Below are positions 26,173-40,998 of a stretch of 64,000 nt of DNA, one piece after another (the stretch's first letter is position 1; each line of letters opens with the position of its first letter). The notes below the pieces were generated by a model that saw only the letters and a program-made list of their open reading frames with translations, was not told the origin of the DNA and did no database searches. The position numbers and the translations under genes are program-made. This stretch comes from Hippasteria phrygiana (lineage: Eukaryota; Echinodermata; Asteroidea; Valvatida; Goniasteridae): positions 434,001 through 498,000 of the forward strand of contig JAZGUH010000702.1 of the NCBI GenBank assembly GCA_037893225.1. Reading direction: 5' to 3'.

Positions 26173-26868
26173 TTGGTTGATATTTCATGCAATTATGAAT
26201 GAGTAAAGCAAGTCCATACCCCAGGGAATTTGACAGGCATGGAGCAATAAATAAAAGGTAATATGCACACAGATGGTGGCCGGAAAGAAAATAAACATTG
26301 CGAGGTTTGAATTTTCTCCACAAGTGTTAACTCTAAGAAGCCGCCGATAATTGCAACATGTAGCGCCAGATCTAAGCTATCCATACATGTCAAAATTACT
26401 GTATTTGGTTGATATTTCATGCAATTATGAATTAGTAAAGCAAGTCCATACCCCAGGGAATTTGACAGGCATGGAGCAATAAATAAAAGGTAATATGCAC
26501 ACAGATGGTGGCCGGAAAGAAAATAAACATTGCGAGGTTTGAATTTTCTCCACAAGTGTTAACTCTAAGAAGCCGCCGATAATTGCAACATGTAGCGCCA
26601 GATCTAAGCTATCCATACATGTCAAAATTACTGTATTTGGTTGATATTTCATGCAATTATGAATTAGTAAAGCAAGTCCATACCCCAGGGAATTTGACAG
26701 GCATGGAGCAATAAATAAAAGGTAATCTGCACACAGATGGTGGCCGGGAAGAAAATAAACATTGCGAGGTTTGAATTTTCTCCACAAGTGTTAACTCTAA
26801 GAAGCCGCCGATAATTGCAACATGTAGCGCCAGATCTAAGCTATCCATACATGTCAAAATTACTGAAT

Positions 26869-28025
26869 TTGGTTGATATTTCATGCAATTATGAATGAGT
26901 AAAGCAAGTCATACCCCAGGGAATTTGACAGGCATGGAGCAATAAATAGAAGGTAATATGCACACAGATGTTGGCCGGAAAGAAAATAAACATTGCGAGG
27001 TTTGAATTTTCTCCACAAGTTTTAACTCCAAGAAGCCGCCGATAATTGCAACATGTAGCGCCAGATCTAAGCTATCCATACATGTCAAAATTACTGTATT
27101 TGGTTGATATTTCATGCAATTATGAATGAGTAAAGCAAGTCATACCCCAGGGAATTTGACAGGCATGGAGCAATAAATAGAAGGTAATATGCACACAGAT
27201 GTTGGCCGGAAAGAAAATAAACATTGCGAGGTTTGAATTTTCTCCACAAGTTTTAACTCCAAGAAGCCGCCGATAATTGCAACATGTAGCGCCAGATCTA
27301 AGCTATACATACATGTCAAAATTACTGCATTTGGTTGATATTTCATGCAATTATGAATGAGTAAAGCAAGTCCATACCCCAGGGAATTTGACAGGCATGG
27401 AGCAATAAATAAAAGGTAATATGCACACAGATGTTGGCCGGAAAGAAAATAAACATTGCGAGGTTTGAATTTTCTCCACAAGTGTTAACTCTAAGAAGCC
27501 GCCGATAATTGCAACATGTAGCGCCAGATCTAAGCTATCCATACATGTCAAAATTACTGAATTCGGTTGATATTTCATTCAATTATGAATGAGTAAAGCA
27601 AGTCCATACCCCAGGGAATTTGACAGGCATGGAGCAATAAATAGAAGGTAATATGCACACAGATGTTGGCCGGAAAGAAAATAAACATTGCGAGGTTTGA
27701 ATTTTCTCCACAAGTGTTAACTCTAAGAAGCCGCCGATAATTGCAACATGTAGCGCCAGATCTAAGCTATCCATACATGTCAAAATTACTGAATTTGGTT
27801 GATATTTCATGCAATTATGAATGAGTAAAGCAAGTCATACCCCAGGGAATTTGACAGGCATGGAGCAATAAATAGAAGGTAATATGCACACAGATGTTGG
27901 CCGGAAAGAAAATAAACATTGCGAGGTTTGAATTTTCTCCACAAGTTTTAACTCTAAGAAGCCGCCGATAATTGCAACATGTAGCGCCAGATCTAAGCTA
28001 TCCATACATGTCAAAATTACTGCAT
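26869..28025 (+). repeat. EcoRI-marked five-monomer core, second copy
   Basis: Same five haplotypes as 25016-26172, with GAATTC at 27559-27564. Its first monomer has the usual GTTGGCCGG instead of the 107A GTTGACCGG of the copy at 25016. The following three monomers differ from those after the first core: one is CTCTCAG and one is a 17T copy. Confidence 0.75.
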
Positions 28026-28721
28026 TTGGTTGATATTTCATGCAATTATGAATGAGTAAAGCAAGTCCATACCCCAGGGAATTTGACAGGCATGGAGCAA
28101 TAAATAAAAGGTAATATGCACACAGATGTTGGCCGGAAAGAAAATAAACATTGCGAGGTTTGAATTTTCTCCACAAGTGTTAACTCTCAGAAGCCGCCGA
28201 TAATTGCAACATGTAGCGCCAGATCTAAGCTATACATACATGTCAAAATTACTGCATTTGGTTGATATTTCATTCAATTATGAATGAGTAAAGCAAGTCC
28301 ATACCCCAGGGAATTTGACAGGCATGGAGCAATAAATAGAAGGTAATATGCACACAGATGTTGGCCGGAAAGAAAATAAACATTGCGAGGTTTGAATTTT
28401 CTCCACAAGTTTTAACTCTAAGAAGCCGCCGATAATTGCAACATGTAGCGCCAGATCTAAGCTATCCATACATGTCAAAATTACTGCATTTGGTTGATAT
28501 TTCATGCAATTATGAATGAGTAAAGCAAGTCCATACCCCAGGGAATTTGACAGGCATGGAGCAATAAATAAAAGGTAATCTGCACACAGATGGTGGCCGG
28601 GAAGAAAATAAACATTGCGAGGTTTGAATTTTCTCCACAAGTGTTAACTCTAAGAAGCCGCCGATAATTGCAACATGTAGCGCCAGATCTAAGCTATCCA
28701 TACATGTCAAAATTACTGAAT

Positions 28722-29878
28722 TTGGTTGATATTTCATGCAATTATGAATGAGTAAAGCAAGTCATACCCCAGGGAATTTGACAGGCATGGAGCAATAAAT
28801 AGAAGGTAATATGCACACAGATGTTGGCCGGAAAGAAAATAAACATTGCGAGGTTTGAATTTTCTCCACAAGTTTTAACTCCAAGAAGCCGCCGATAATT
28901 GCAACATGTAGCGCCAGATCTAAGCTATCCATACATGTCAAAATTACTGTATTTGGTTGATATTTCATGCAATTATGAATGAGTAAAGCAAGTCATACCC
29001 CAGGGAATTTGACAGGCATGGAGCAATAAATAGAAGGTAATATGCACACAGATGTTGGCCGGAAAGAAAATAAACATTGCGAGGTTTGAATTTTCTCCAC
29101 AAGTTTTAACTCCAAGAAGCCGCCGATAATTGCAACATGTAGCGCCAGATCTAAGCTATACATACATGTCAAAATTACTGCATTTGGTTGATATTTCATG
29201 CAATTATGAATGAGTAAAGCAAGTCCATACCCCAGGGAATTTGACAGGCATGGAGCAATAAATAAAAGGTAATATGCACACAGATGTTGGCCGGAAAGAA
29301 AATAAACATTGCGAGGTTTGAATTTTCTCCACAAGTGTTAACTCTAAGAAGCCGCCGACAATTGCAACATGTAGCGCCAGATCTAAGCTATCCATACATG
29401 TCAAAATTACTGAATTCGGTTGATATTTCATTCAATTATGAATGAGTAAAGCAAGTCCATACCCCAGGGAATTTGACAGGCATGGAGCAATAAATAGAAG
29501 GTAATATGCACACAGATGTTGGCCGGAAAGAAAATAAACATTGCGAGGTTTGAATTTTCTCCACAAGTGTTAACTCTAAGAAGCCGCCGATAATTGCAAC
29601 ATGTAGCGCCAGATCTAAGCTATCCATACATGTCAAAATTACTGAATTTGGTTGATATTTCATGCAATTATGAATGAGTAAAGCAAGTCATACCCCAGGG
29701 AATTTGACAGGCATGGAGCAATAAATAGAAGGTAATATGCACACAGATGTTGGCCGGAAAGAAAATAAACATTGCGAGGTTTGAATTTTCTCCACAAGTT
29801 TTAACTCTAAGAAGCCGCCGATAATTGCAACATGTAGCGCCAGATCTAAGCTATCCATACATGTCAAAATTACTGCAT
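28722..29878 (+). repeat. EcoRI-marked five-monomer core, third copy
   Basis: Same order again, with GAATTC at 29412-29417. It carries a private GCCGCCGACAATTG change (T to C) near 29359, one of very few substitutions inside the otherwise conserved GCCGCCGATAATTG segment. Confidence 0.75.
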
Positions 29879-30573
29879 TTGGTTGATATTTCATGCAATT
29901 ATGAATGAGTAAAGCAAGTCCATACCCCAGGGAATTTGACAGGCATGGAGCAATAAATAGAAGGTAATATGCACACAGATGGTGGCCGGAAAGAAAATAA
30001 ACATTGCGAGGTTTGAATTTTCTCCACAAGTGTTAACTCTAAGAAGCCGCCGATAATTGCAACATGTAGCGCCAGATCTAAGCTATCCATACATGTCAAA
30101 ATTACTGTATTTGGTTGATATTTCATGCAATTATGAATTAGTAAAGCAAGTCCATACCCCAGGGAATTTGACAGGCATGGAGCAATAAATAAAAGGTAAT
30201 CTGCACACAGATGGTCGCCGGGAAGAAAATAAACATTGCGAGGTTTGAATTTTCTCCACAAGTGTTAACTCTAAGAAGCCGCCGATAATTGCAACATGTA
30301 GCGCCAGATCTAAGCTATCCATACATGTCAAAATTACTGAATTTGGTTGATATTTCATGCAATTATGAATGAGTAAAGCAAGTCATACCCCAGGGAATTT
30401 GACAGGCATGGAGCAATAAATAGAAGGTAATATGCACACAGATGTTGGCCGGAAAGAAAATAAACATTGCGAGGTTTGAATTTTCTCCACAAGTTTTAAC
30501 TCTAAGAAGCCGCCGATAATTGCAACATGTAGCGCCAGATCTAAGCTATCCATACATGTCAAAATTACTGCAT

Positions 30574-33500
30574 TTGGTTGATATTTCATGCAATTATGAA
30601 TGAGTAAAGCAAGTCCATACCCCAGGGAATTTGACAGGCATGGAGCAATAAATAGAAGGTAATATGCACACAGATGTTGGCCGGAAAGAAAATAAACATT
30701 GCGAGGTTTGAATTTTCTCCACAAGTTTTAACTCTAAGAAGCCGCCGATAATTGCAACATGTAGCGCCAGATCTAAGCTATCCATACATGTCAAAATTAC
30801 TGCATTTGGTTGATATTTCATGCAATTATGAATGAGTAAAGCAAGTCCATACCCCAGGGAATTTGACAGGCATGGAGCAATAAATAAAAGGTAATATGCA
30901 CACAGATGTTGGCCGGAAAGAAAATAAACATTGCGAGGTTTGAATTTTCTCCACAAGTTTTAACTCCAAGAAGCCGCCGATAATTGCAACATGTAGCGCC
31001 AGATCTAAGCTATCCATACATGTCAAAATTACTGTATTTGGTTGATATTTCATGCAATTATGAATGAGTAAAGCAAGTCATACCCCAGGGAATTTGACAG
31101 GCATGGAGCAATAAATAGAAGGTAATATGCACACAGATGTTGGCCGGAAAGAAAATAAACATTGCGAGGTTTGAATTTTCGGCACAAGTTTTAACTCCAA
31201 GAAGCCGCCGATAATTGCAACATGTAGCGCCAGATCTAAGCTATACATACATGTCAAAATTACTGCATTTGGTTGATATTTCATGCAATTATGAATGAGT
31301 AAAGCAAGTCCATACCCCAGGGAATTTGACAGGCATGGAGCAATAAATAAAAGGTAATATGCACACAGATGTTGGCCGGAAAGAAAATAAACATTGCGAG
31401 GTTTGAATTTTCGGCACAAGTTTTAACTCCAAGAAGCCGCCGATAATTGCAACATGTAGCGCCAGATCTAAGCTATCCATACATGTCAAAATTACTGTAT
31501 TTGGTTGATATTTCATGCAATTATGAATGAGTAAAGCAAGTCATACCCCAGGGAATTTGACAGGCATGGAGCAATAAATAGAAGGTAATATGCACACAGA
31601 TGTTGGCCGGAAAGAAAATAAACATTGCGAGGTTTGAATTTTCTCCACAAGTTTTAACTCCAAGAAGCCGCCGATAATTGCAACATGTAGCGCCAGATCT
31701 AAGCTATCCATACATGTCAAAATTACTGCATTTGGTTGATATTTCATGCAATTATGAATGAGTAAAGCAAGTCCATACCCCAGGGAATTTGACAGGCATG
31801 GAGCAATAAATAAAAGGTAATATGCACACAGATGGTGGCCGGAAAGAAAATAAACATTGCGAGGTTTGAATTTTCTCCACAAGTGTTAACTCTCAGAAGC
31901 CGCCGATAATTGCAACATGTAGCGCCAGATCTAAGCTATCCATACATGTCAAAATTACTGTATTTGGTTGATATTTCATGCAATTATGAATGAGTAAAGC
32001 AAGTCCATACCCCAGGGAATTTGACAGGCATGGAGCAATAAATAAAAGGTAATCTGCACACAGATGGTGGCAGGGAAGAAAATAAACATTGCGAGGTTTG
32101 AATTTTCTCCACAAGTGTTAACTCTAAGAAGCCGCCGATAATTGCAACATGTAGCGCCAGATCTAAGCTATCCATACATGTCAAAATTACTGAATTTGGT
32201 TGATATTTCATGCAATTATGAATGAGTAAAGCAAGTCATACCCCAGGGAATTTGACAGGCATGGAGCAATAAATAGAAGGTAATATGCACACAGATGTTG
32301 GCCGGAAAGAAAATAAACATTGCGAGGTTTGAATTTTCTCCACAAGTTTTAACTCCAAGAAGCCGCCGATAATTGCAACATGTAGCGCCAGATCTAAGCT
32401 ATACATACATGTCAAAATTACTGCATTTGGTTGATATTTCATTCAATTATGAATGAGTAAAGCAAGTCCATACCCCAGGGAATTTGACAGGCATGGAGCA
32501 ATAAATAGAAGGTAATATGCACACAGATGTTGGCCGGAAAGAAAATAAACATTGCGAGGTTTGAATTTTCTCCACAAGTTTTAACTCTAAGAAGCCGCCG
32601 ATAATTGCAACATGTAGCGCCAGATCTAAGCTATCCATACATGTCAAAATTACTGTATTTGGTTGATATTTCATGCAATTATGAATGAGTAAAGCAAGTC
32701 CATACCCCAGGGAATTTGACAGGCATGGAGCAATAAATAAAAGGTAATCTGCACACAGATGGTGGCAGGGAAGAAAATAAACATTGCGAGGTTTGAATTT
32801 TCTCCACAAGTGTTAACTCTAAGAAGCCGCCGATAATTGCAACATGTAGCGCCAGATCTAAGCTATCCATACATGTCAAAATTACTGAATTTGGTTGATA
32901 TTTCATGCAATTATGAATGAGTAAAGCAAGTCATACCCCAGGGAATTTGACAGGCATGGAGCAATAAATAGAAGGTAATATGCACACAGATGTTGGCCGG
33001 AAAGAAAATAAACATTGCGAGGTTTGAATTTTCTCCACAAGTTTTAACTCCAAGAAGCCGCCGATAATTGCAACATGTAGCGCCAGATCTAAGCTATACA
33101 TACATGTCAAAATTACTGCATTTGGTTGATATTTCATTCAATTATGAATGAGTAAAGCAAGTCCATACCCCAGGGAATTTGACAGGCATGGAGCAATAAA
33201 TAGAAGGTAATATGCACACAGATGTTGGCCGGAAAGAAAATAAACATTGCGAGGTTTGAATTTTCTCCACAAGTTTTAACTCTAAGAAGCCGCCGATAAT
33301 TGCAACATGTAGCGCCAGATCTAAGCTATCCATACATGTCAAAATTACTGCATTTGGTTGATATTTCATGCAATTATGAATGAGTAAAGCAAGTCCATAC
33401 CCCAGGGAATTTGACAGGCATGGAGCAATAAATAAAAGGTAATATGCACACAGATGGTGGCCGGAAAGAAAATAAACATTGCGAGGTTTGAATTTTCTCC

Positions 33501-36500
33501 ACAAGTGTTAACTCTAAGAAGCCGCCGATAATTGCAACATGTAGCGCCAGATCTAAGCTATCCATACATGTCAAAATTACTGTATTTGGTTGATATTTCA
33601 TGCAATTATGAATTAGTAAAGCAAGTCCATACCCCAGGGAATTTGACAGGCATGGAGCAATAAATAAAAGGTAATCTGCACACAGATGGTGGCCGGGAAG
33701 AAAATAAACATTGCGAGGTTTGAATTTTCTCCACAAGTGTTAACTCTAAGAAGCCGCCGATAATTGCAACATGTAGCGCCAGATCTAAGCTATCCATACA
33801 TGTCAAAATTACTGAATTTGGTTGATATTTCATGCAATTATGAATGAGTAAAGCAAGTCATACCCCAGGGAATTTGACAGGCATGGAGCAATAAATAGAA
33901 GGTAATATGCACACAGATGTTGACCGGAAAGAAAATAAACATTGCGAGGTTTGAATTTTCTCCACAAGTTTTAACTCCAAGAAGCCGCCGATAATTGCAA
34001 CATGTAGCGCCAGATCTAAGCTATCCATACATGTCAAAATTACTGTATTTGGTTGATATTTCATGCAATTATGAATGAGTAAAGCAAGTCATACCCCAGG
34101 GAATTTGACAGGCATGGAGCAATAAATAGAAGGTAATATGCACACAGATGTTGGCCGGAAAGAAAATAAACATTGCGAGGTTTGAATTTTCTCCACAAGT
34201 TTTAACTCCAAGAAGCCGCCGATAATTGCAACATGTAGCGCCAGATCTAAGCTATACATACATGTCAAAATTACTGCATTTGGTTGATATTTCATGCAAT
34301 TATGAATGAGTAAAGCAAGTCCATACCCCAGGGAATTTGACAGGCATGGAGCAATAAATAAAAGGTAATATGCACACAGATGTTGGCCGGAAAGAAAATA
34401 AACATTGCGAGGTTTGAATTTTCTCCACAAGTGTTAACTCTAAGAAGCCGCCGATAATTGCAACATGTAGCGCCAGATCTAAGCTATCCATACATGTCAA
34501 AATTACTGAATTCGGTTGATATTTCATTCAATTATGAATGAGTAAAGCAAGTCCATACCCCAGGGAATTTGACAGGCATGGAGCAATAAATAGAAGGTAA
34601 TATGCACACAGATGTTGGCCGGAAAGAAAATAAACATTGCGAGGTTTGAATTTTCTCCACAAGTGTTAACTCTAAGAAGCCGCCGATAATTGCAACATGT
34701 AGCGCCAGATCTAAGCTATCCATACATGTCAAAATTACTGAATTTGGTTGATATTTCATGCAATTATGAATGAGTAAAGCAAGTCATACCCCAGGGAATT
34801 TGACAGGCATGGAGCAATAAATAGAAGGTAATATGCACACAGATGTTGGCCGGAAAGAAAATAAACATTGCGAGGTTTGAATTTTCTCCACAAGTTTTAA
34901 CTCTAAGAAGCCGCCGATAATTGCAACATGTAGCGCCAGATCTAAGCTATCCATACATGTCAAAATTACTGCATTTGGTTGATATTTCATGCAATTATGA
35001 ATGAGTAAAGCAAGTCCATACCCCAGGGAATTTGACAGGCATGGAGCAATAAATAAAAGGTAATATGCACACAGATGGTGGCCGGAAAGAAAATAAACAT
35101 TGCGAGGTTTGAATTTTCTCCACAAGTGTTAACTCTAAGAAGCCGCCGATAATTGCAACATGTAGCGCCAGATCTAAGCTATCCATACATGTCAAAATTA
35201 CTGTATTTGGTTGATATTTCATGCAATTATGAATTAGTAAAGCAAGTCCATACCCCAGGGAATTTGACAGGCATGGAGCAATAAATAAAAGGTAATATGC
35301 ACACAGATGGTGGCCGGAAAGAAAATAAACATTGCGAGGTTTGAATTTTCTCCACAAGTGTTAACTCTAAGAAGCCGCCGATAATTGCAACATGTAGCGC
35401 CAGATCTAAGCTATCCATACATGTCAAAATTACTGTATTTGGTTGATATTTCATGCAATTATGAATTAGTAAAGCAAGTCCATACCCCAGGGAATTTGAC
35501 AGGCATGGAGCAATAAATAAAAGGTAATCTGCACACAGATGGTGGCCGGGAAGAAAATAAACATTGCGAGGTTTGAATTTTCTCCACAAGTGTTAACTCT
35601 AAGAAGCCGCCGATAATTGCAACATGTAGCGCCAGATCTAAGCTATCCATACATGTCAAAATTACTGAATTTGGTTGATATTTCATGCAATTATGAATGA
35701 GTAAAGCAAGTCATACCCCAGGGAATTTGACAGGCATGGAGCAATAAATAGAAGGTAATATGCACACAGATGTTGGCCGGAAAGAAAATAAACATTGCGA
35801 GGTTTGAATTTTCTCCACAAGTTTTAACTCCAAGAAGCCGCCGATAATTGCAACATGTAGCGCCAGATCTAAGCTATCCATACATGTCAAAATTACTGTA
35901 TTTGGTTGATATTTCATGCAATTATGAATGAGTAAAGCAAGTCATACCCCAGGGAATTTGACAGGCATGGAGCAATAAATAGAAGGTAATATGCACACAG
36001 ATGTTGGCCGGAAAGAAAATAAACATTGCGAGGTTTGAATTTTCTCCACAAGTTTTAACTCCAAGAAGCCGCCGATAATTGCAACATGTAGCGCCAGATC
36101 TAAGCTATACATACATGTCAAAATTACTGCATTTGGTTGATATTTCATGCAATTATGAATGAGTAAAGCAAGTCCATACCCCAGGGAATTTGACAGGCAT
36201 GGAGCAATAAATAAAAGGTAATATGCACACAGATGTTGGCCGGAAAGAAAATAAACATTGCGAGGTTTGAATTTTCTCCACAAGTGTTAACTCTAAGAAG
36301 CCGCCGATAATTGCAACATGTAGCGCCAGATCTAAGCTATCCATACATGTCAAAATTACTGAATTCGGTTGATATTTCATTCAATTATGAATGAGTAAAG
36401 CAAGTCCATACCCCAGGGAATTTGACAGGCATGGAGCAATAAATAGAAGGTAATATGCACACAGATGTTGGCCGGAAAGAAAATAAACATTGCGAGGTTT

Positions 36501-36827
36501 GAATTTTCTCCACAAGTGTTAACTCTAAGAAGCCGCCGATAATTGCAACATGTAGCGCCAGATCTAAGCTATCCATACATGTCAAAATTACTGAATTTGG
36601 TTGATATTTCATGCAATTATGAATGAGTAAAGCAAGTCATACCCCAGGGAATTTGACAGGCATGGAGCAATAAATAGAAGGTAATATGCACACAGATGTT
36701 GGCCGGAAAGAAAATAAACATTGCGAGGTTTGAATTTTCTCCACAAGTTTTAACTCTAAGAAGCCGCCGATAATTGCAACATGTAGCGCCAGATCTAAGC
36801 TATCCATACATGTCAAAATTACTGCAT
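30574..36827 (+). repeat. 27-monomer large duplicated block, copy 2
   Basis: This is the partner of 21772-28025. The first monomer differs at position 17 (G here, T there). After 36827 the two copies diverge: here a 104G CTCTCAG monomer is followed by a GGCAGGG copy, whereas at 28026 a 104T CTCTCAG monomer leads into a 17T copy. Confidence 0.8.
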
Positions 36828-39800
36828 TTGGTTGATATTTCATGCAATTATGAATGAGTAAAGCAAGTCCATACCCCAGGGAATTTGACAGGCATGGAGC
36901 AATAAATAAAAGGTAATATGCACACAGATGGTGGCCGGAAAGAAAATAAACATTGCGAGGTTTGAATTTTCTCCACAAGTGTTAACTCTCAGAAGCCGCC
37001 GATAATTGCAACATGTAGCGCCAGATCTAAGCTATCCATACATGTCAAAATTACTGTATTTGGTTGATATTTCATGCAATTATGAATGAGTAAAGCAAGT
37101 CCATACCCCAGGGAATTTGACAGGCATGGAGCAATAAATAAAAGGTAATCTGCACACAGATGGTGGCAGGGAAGAAAATAAACATTGCGAGGTTTGAATT
37201 TTCTCCACAAGTGTTAACTCTAAGAAGCCGCCGATAATTGCAACATGTAGCGCCAGATCTAAGCTATCCATACATGTCAAAATTACTGAATTTGGTTGAT
37301 ATTTCATGCAATTATGAATGAGTAAAGCAAGTCATACCCCAGGGAATTTGACAGGCATGGAGCAATAAATAGAAGGTAATATGCACACAGATGTTGGCCG
37401 GAAAGAAAATAAACATTGCGAGGTTTGAATTTTCTCCACAAGTTTTAACTCCAAGAAGCCGCCGATAATTGCAACATGTAGCGCCAGATCTAAGCTATAC
37501 ATACATGTCAAAATTACTGCATTTGGTTGATATTTCATTCAATTATGAATGAGTAAAGCAAGTCCATACCCCAGGGAATTTGACAGGCATGGAGCAATAA
37601 ATAGAAGGTAATATGCACACAGATGTTGGCCGGAAAGAAAATAAACATTGCGAGGTTTGAATTTTCTCCACAAGTTTTAACTCTAAGAAGCCGCCGATAA
37701 TTGCAACATGTAGCGCCAGATCTAAGCTATCCATACATGTCAAAATTACTGCATTTGGTTGATATTTCATGCAATTATGAATGAGTAAAGCAAGTCCATA
37801 CCCCAGGGAATTTGACAGGCATGGAGCAATAAATAAAAGGTAATATGCACACAGATGGTGGCCGGAAAGAAAATAAACATTGCGAGGTTTGAATTTTCTC
37901 CACAAGTGTTAACTCTAAGAAGCCGCCGATAATTGCAACATGTAGCGCCAGATCTAAGCTATCCATACATGTCAAAATTACTGAATTTGGTTGATATTTC
38001 ATGCAATTATGAATGAGTAAAGCAAGTCATACCCCAGGGAATTTGACAGGCATGGAGCAATAAATAGAAGGTAATATGCACACAGATGTTGGCCGGAAAG
38101 AAAATAAACATTGCGAGGTTTGAATTTTCTCCACAAGTTTTAACTCCAAGAAGCCGCCGATAATTGCAACATGTAGCGCCAGATCTAAGCTATACATACA
38201 TGTCAAAATTACTGCATTTGGTTGATATTTCATGCAATTATGAATGAGTAAAGCAAGTCCATACCCCAGGGAATTTGACAGGCATGGAGCAATAAATAAA
38301 AGGTAATATGCACACAGATGTTGGCCGGAAAGAAAATAAACATTGCGAGGTTTGAATTTTCTCCACAAGTGTTAACTCTAAGAAGCCGCCGATAATTGCA
38401 ACATGTAGCGCCAGATCTAAGCTATCCATACATGTCAAAATTACTGAATTCGGTTGATATTTCATTCAATTATGAATGAGTAAAGCAAGTCCATACCCCA
38501 GGGAATTTGACAGGCATGGAGCAATAAATAGAAGGTAATATGCACACAGATGTTGGCCGGAAAGAAAATAAACATTGCGAGGTTTGAATTTTCTCCACAA
38601 GTGTTAACTCTAAGAAGCCGCCGATAATTGCAACATGTAGCGCCAGATCTAAGCTATCCATACATGTCAAAATTACTGAATTTGGTTGATATTTCATGCA
38701 ATTATGAATGAGTAAAGCAAGTCATACCCCAGGGAATTTGACAGGCATGGAGCAATAAATAGAAGGTAATATGCACACAGATGTTGGCCGGAAAGAAAAT
38801 AAACATTGCGAGGTTTGAATTTTCTCCACAAGTTTTAACTCTAAGAAGCCGCCGATAATTGCAACATGTAGCGCCAGATCTAAGCTATCCATACATGTCA
38901 AAATTACTGCATTTGGTTGATATTTCATGCAATTATGAATGAGTAAAGCAAGTCCATACCCCAGGGAATTTGACAGGCATGGAGCAATAAATAGAAGGTA
39001 ATATGCACACAGATGGTGGCCGGAAAGAAAATAAACATTGCGAGGTTTGAATTTTCTCCACAAGTGTTAACTCTAAGAAGCCGCCGATAATTGCAACATG
39101 TAGCGCCAGATCTAAGCTATCCATACATGTCAAAATTACTGTATTTGGTTGATATTTCATGCAATTATGCATTAGTAAAGCAAGTCCATACCCCAGGGAA
39201 TTTGACAGGCATGGAGCAATAAATAAAAGGTAATCTGCACACAGATGGTGGCCGGGAAGAAAATAAACATTGCGAGGTTTGAATTTTCTCCACAAGTGTT
39301 AACTCTAAGAAGCCGCCGATAATTGCAACATGTAGCGCCAGATCTAAGCTATCCATACATGTCAAAATTACTGAATTTGGTTGATATTTCATGCAATTAT
39401 GAATGAGTAAAGCAAGTCATACCCCAGGGAATTTGACAGGCATGGAGCAATAAATAGAAGGTAATATGCACACAGATGTTGGCCGGAAAGAAAATAAACA
39501 TTGCGAGGTTTGAATTTTCTCCACAAGTTCTAACTCCAAGAAGCCGCCGATAATTGCAACATGTAGCGCCAGATCTAAGCTATCCATACATGTCAAAATT
39601 ACTGTATTTGGTTGATATTTCATGCAATTATGAATGAGTAAAGCAAGTCATACCCCAGGGAATTTGACAGGCATGGAGCAATAAATAGAAGGTAATATGC
39701 ACACAGATGTTGGCCGGAAAGAAAATAAACATTGCGAGGTTTGAATTTTCTCCACAAGTTTTAACTCCAAGAAGCCGCCGATAATTGCAACATGTAGCGC

Positions 39801-40070
39801 CAGATCTAAGCTATACATACATGTCAAAATTACTGCATTTGGTTGATATTTCATGCAATTATGAATGAGTAAAGCAAGTCCATACCCCAGGGAATTTGAC
39901 AGGCATGGAGCAATAAATAAAAGGTAATATGCACACAGATGGTGGCCGGAAAGAAAATAAACATTGCGAGGTTTGAATTTTCTCCACAAGTGTTAACTCT
40001 AAGAAGCCGCCGATAATTGCAACATGTAGCGCCAGATCTAAGCTATCCATACATGTCAAAATTACTGTAT

Positions 40071-40302
40071 TTGGTTGATATTTCATGCAATTATGAATTA
40101 GTAAAGCAAGTCCATACCCCAGGGAATTTGACAGGCATGGAGCAATAAATAAAAGGTAATCTGCACACAGATGTTGGCCGGAAAGAAAATAAACATTGCG
40201 AGGTTTGAATTTTCTCCACAAGTTTTAACTCCAAGAAGCCGCCGATAATTGCAACATGTAGCGCCAGATCTAAGCTATACATACATGTCAAAATTACTGC
40301 AT
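40071..40302 (+). repeat. Chimeric W/Y monomer, leftmost copy
   Basis: The left half has W states (29T, both Cs, 82A, 91C). The right half has Y states (104T, 112A, 154T, 162C, 209A, 230C). The switch lies between phase 91 and 104, within the shared TGCACACAGATG segment. Ten further copies start at 41925, 45170, 47488, 49342, 50733, 52588, 54211, 56065, 59310 and 62784. I found none before 40 kb. The simplest reading is a single recombination or conversion event whose product was then amplified as part of the right-hand higher-order unit. Confidence 0.85.
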
Positions 40303-40998
40303 TTGGTTGATATTTCATGCAATTATGAATGAGTAAAGCAAGTCCATACCCCAGGGAATTTGACAGGCATGGAGCAATAAATAAAAGGTAATATGCACAC
40401 AGATGGTGGCCGGAAAGAAAATAAACATTGCGAGGTTTGAATTTTCTCCACAAGTGTTAACTCTAAGAAGCCGCCGATAATTGCAACATGTAGCGCCAGA
40501 TCTAAGCTATCCATACATGTCAAAATTACTGCATTTGGTTGATATTTCATGCAATTATGAATGAGTAAAGCAAGTCCATACCCCAGGGAATTTGACAGGC
40601 ATGGAGCAATAAATAAAAGGTAATATGCACACAGATGGTGGCCGGAAAGAAAATAAACATTGCGAGGTTTGAATTTTCTCCACAAGTGTTAACTCTAAGA
40701 AGCCGCCGATAATTGCAACATGTAGCGCCAGATCTAAGCTATCCATACATGTCAAAATTACTGTATTTGGTTGATATTTCATGCAATTATGAATGAGTAA
40801 AGCAAGTCCATACCCCAGGGAATTTGACAGGCATGGAGCAATAAATAAAAGGTAATATGCACACAGATGTTGGCCGGAAAGAAAATAAACATTGCGAGGT
40901 TTGAATTTTCTCCACAAGTGTTAACTCTAAGAAGCCGCCGATAATTGCAACATGTAGCGCCAGATCTAAGCTATCCATACATGTCAAAATTACTGAAT

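Larger units (their letters stand above)
21772..28025 (+). repeat. 27-monomer large duplicated block, copy 1
   Basis: This is a 6,254-bp segment whose haplotype order recurs at 30574-36827, displaced by 8,802 bp (38 monomers). Shared rare markers at constant displacement are the TTCGGCAC pair (22236/22467 and 31038/31269), CTCTCAG (22930 and 31732), GGCAGGG (23162, 23857 and 31964, 32659), 107A (25016 and 33818) and GAATTC (25706, 27559 and 34508, 36361). This is the largest duplication visible in the window. Confidence 0.8.
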
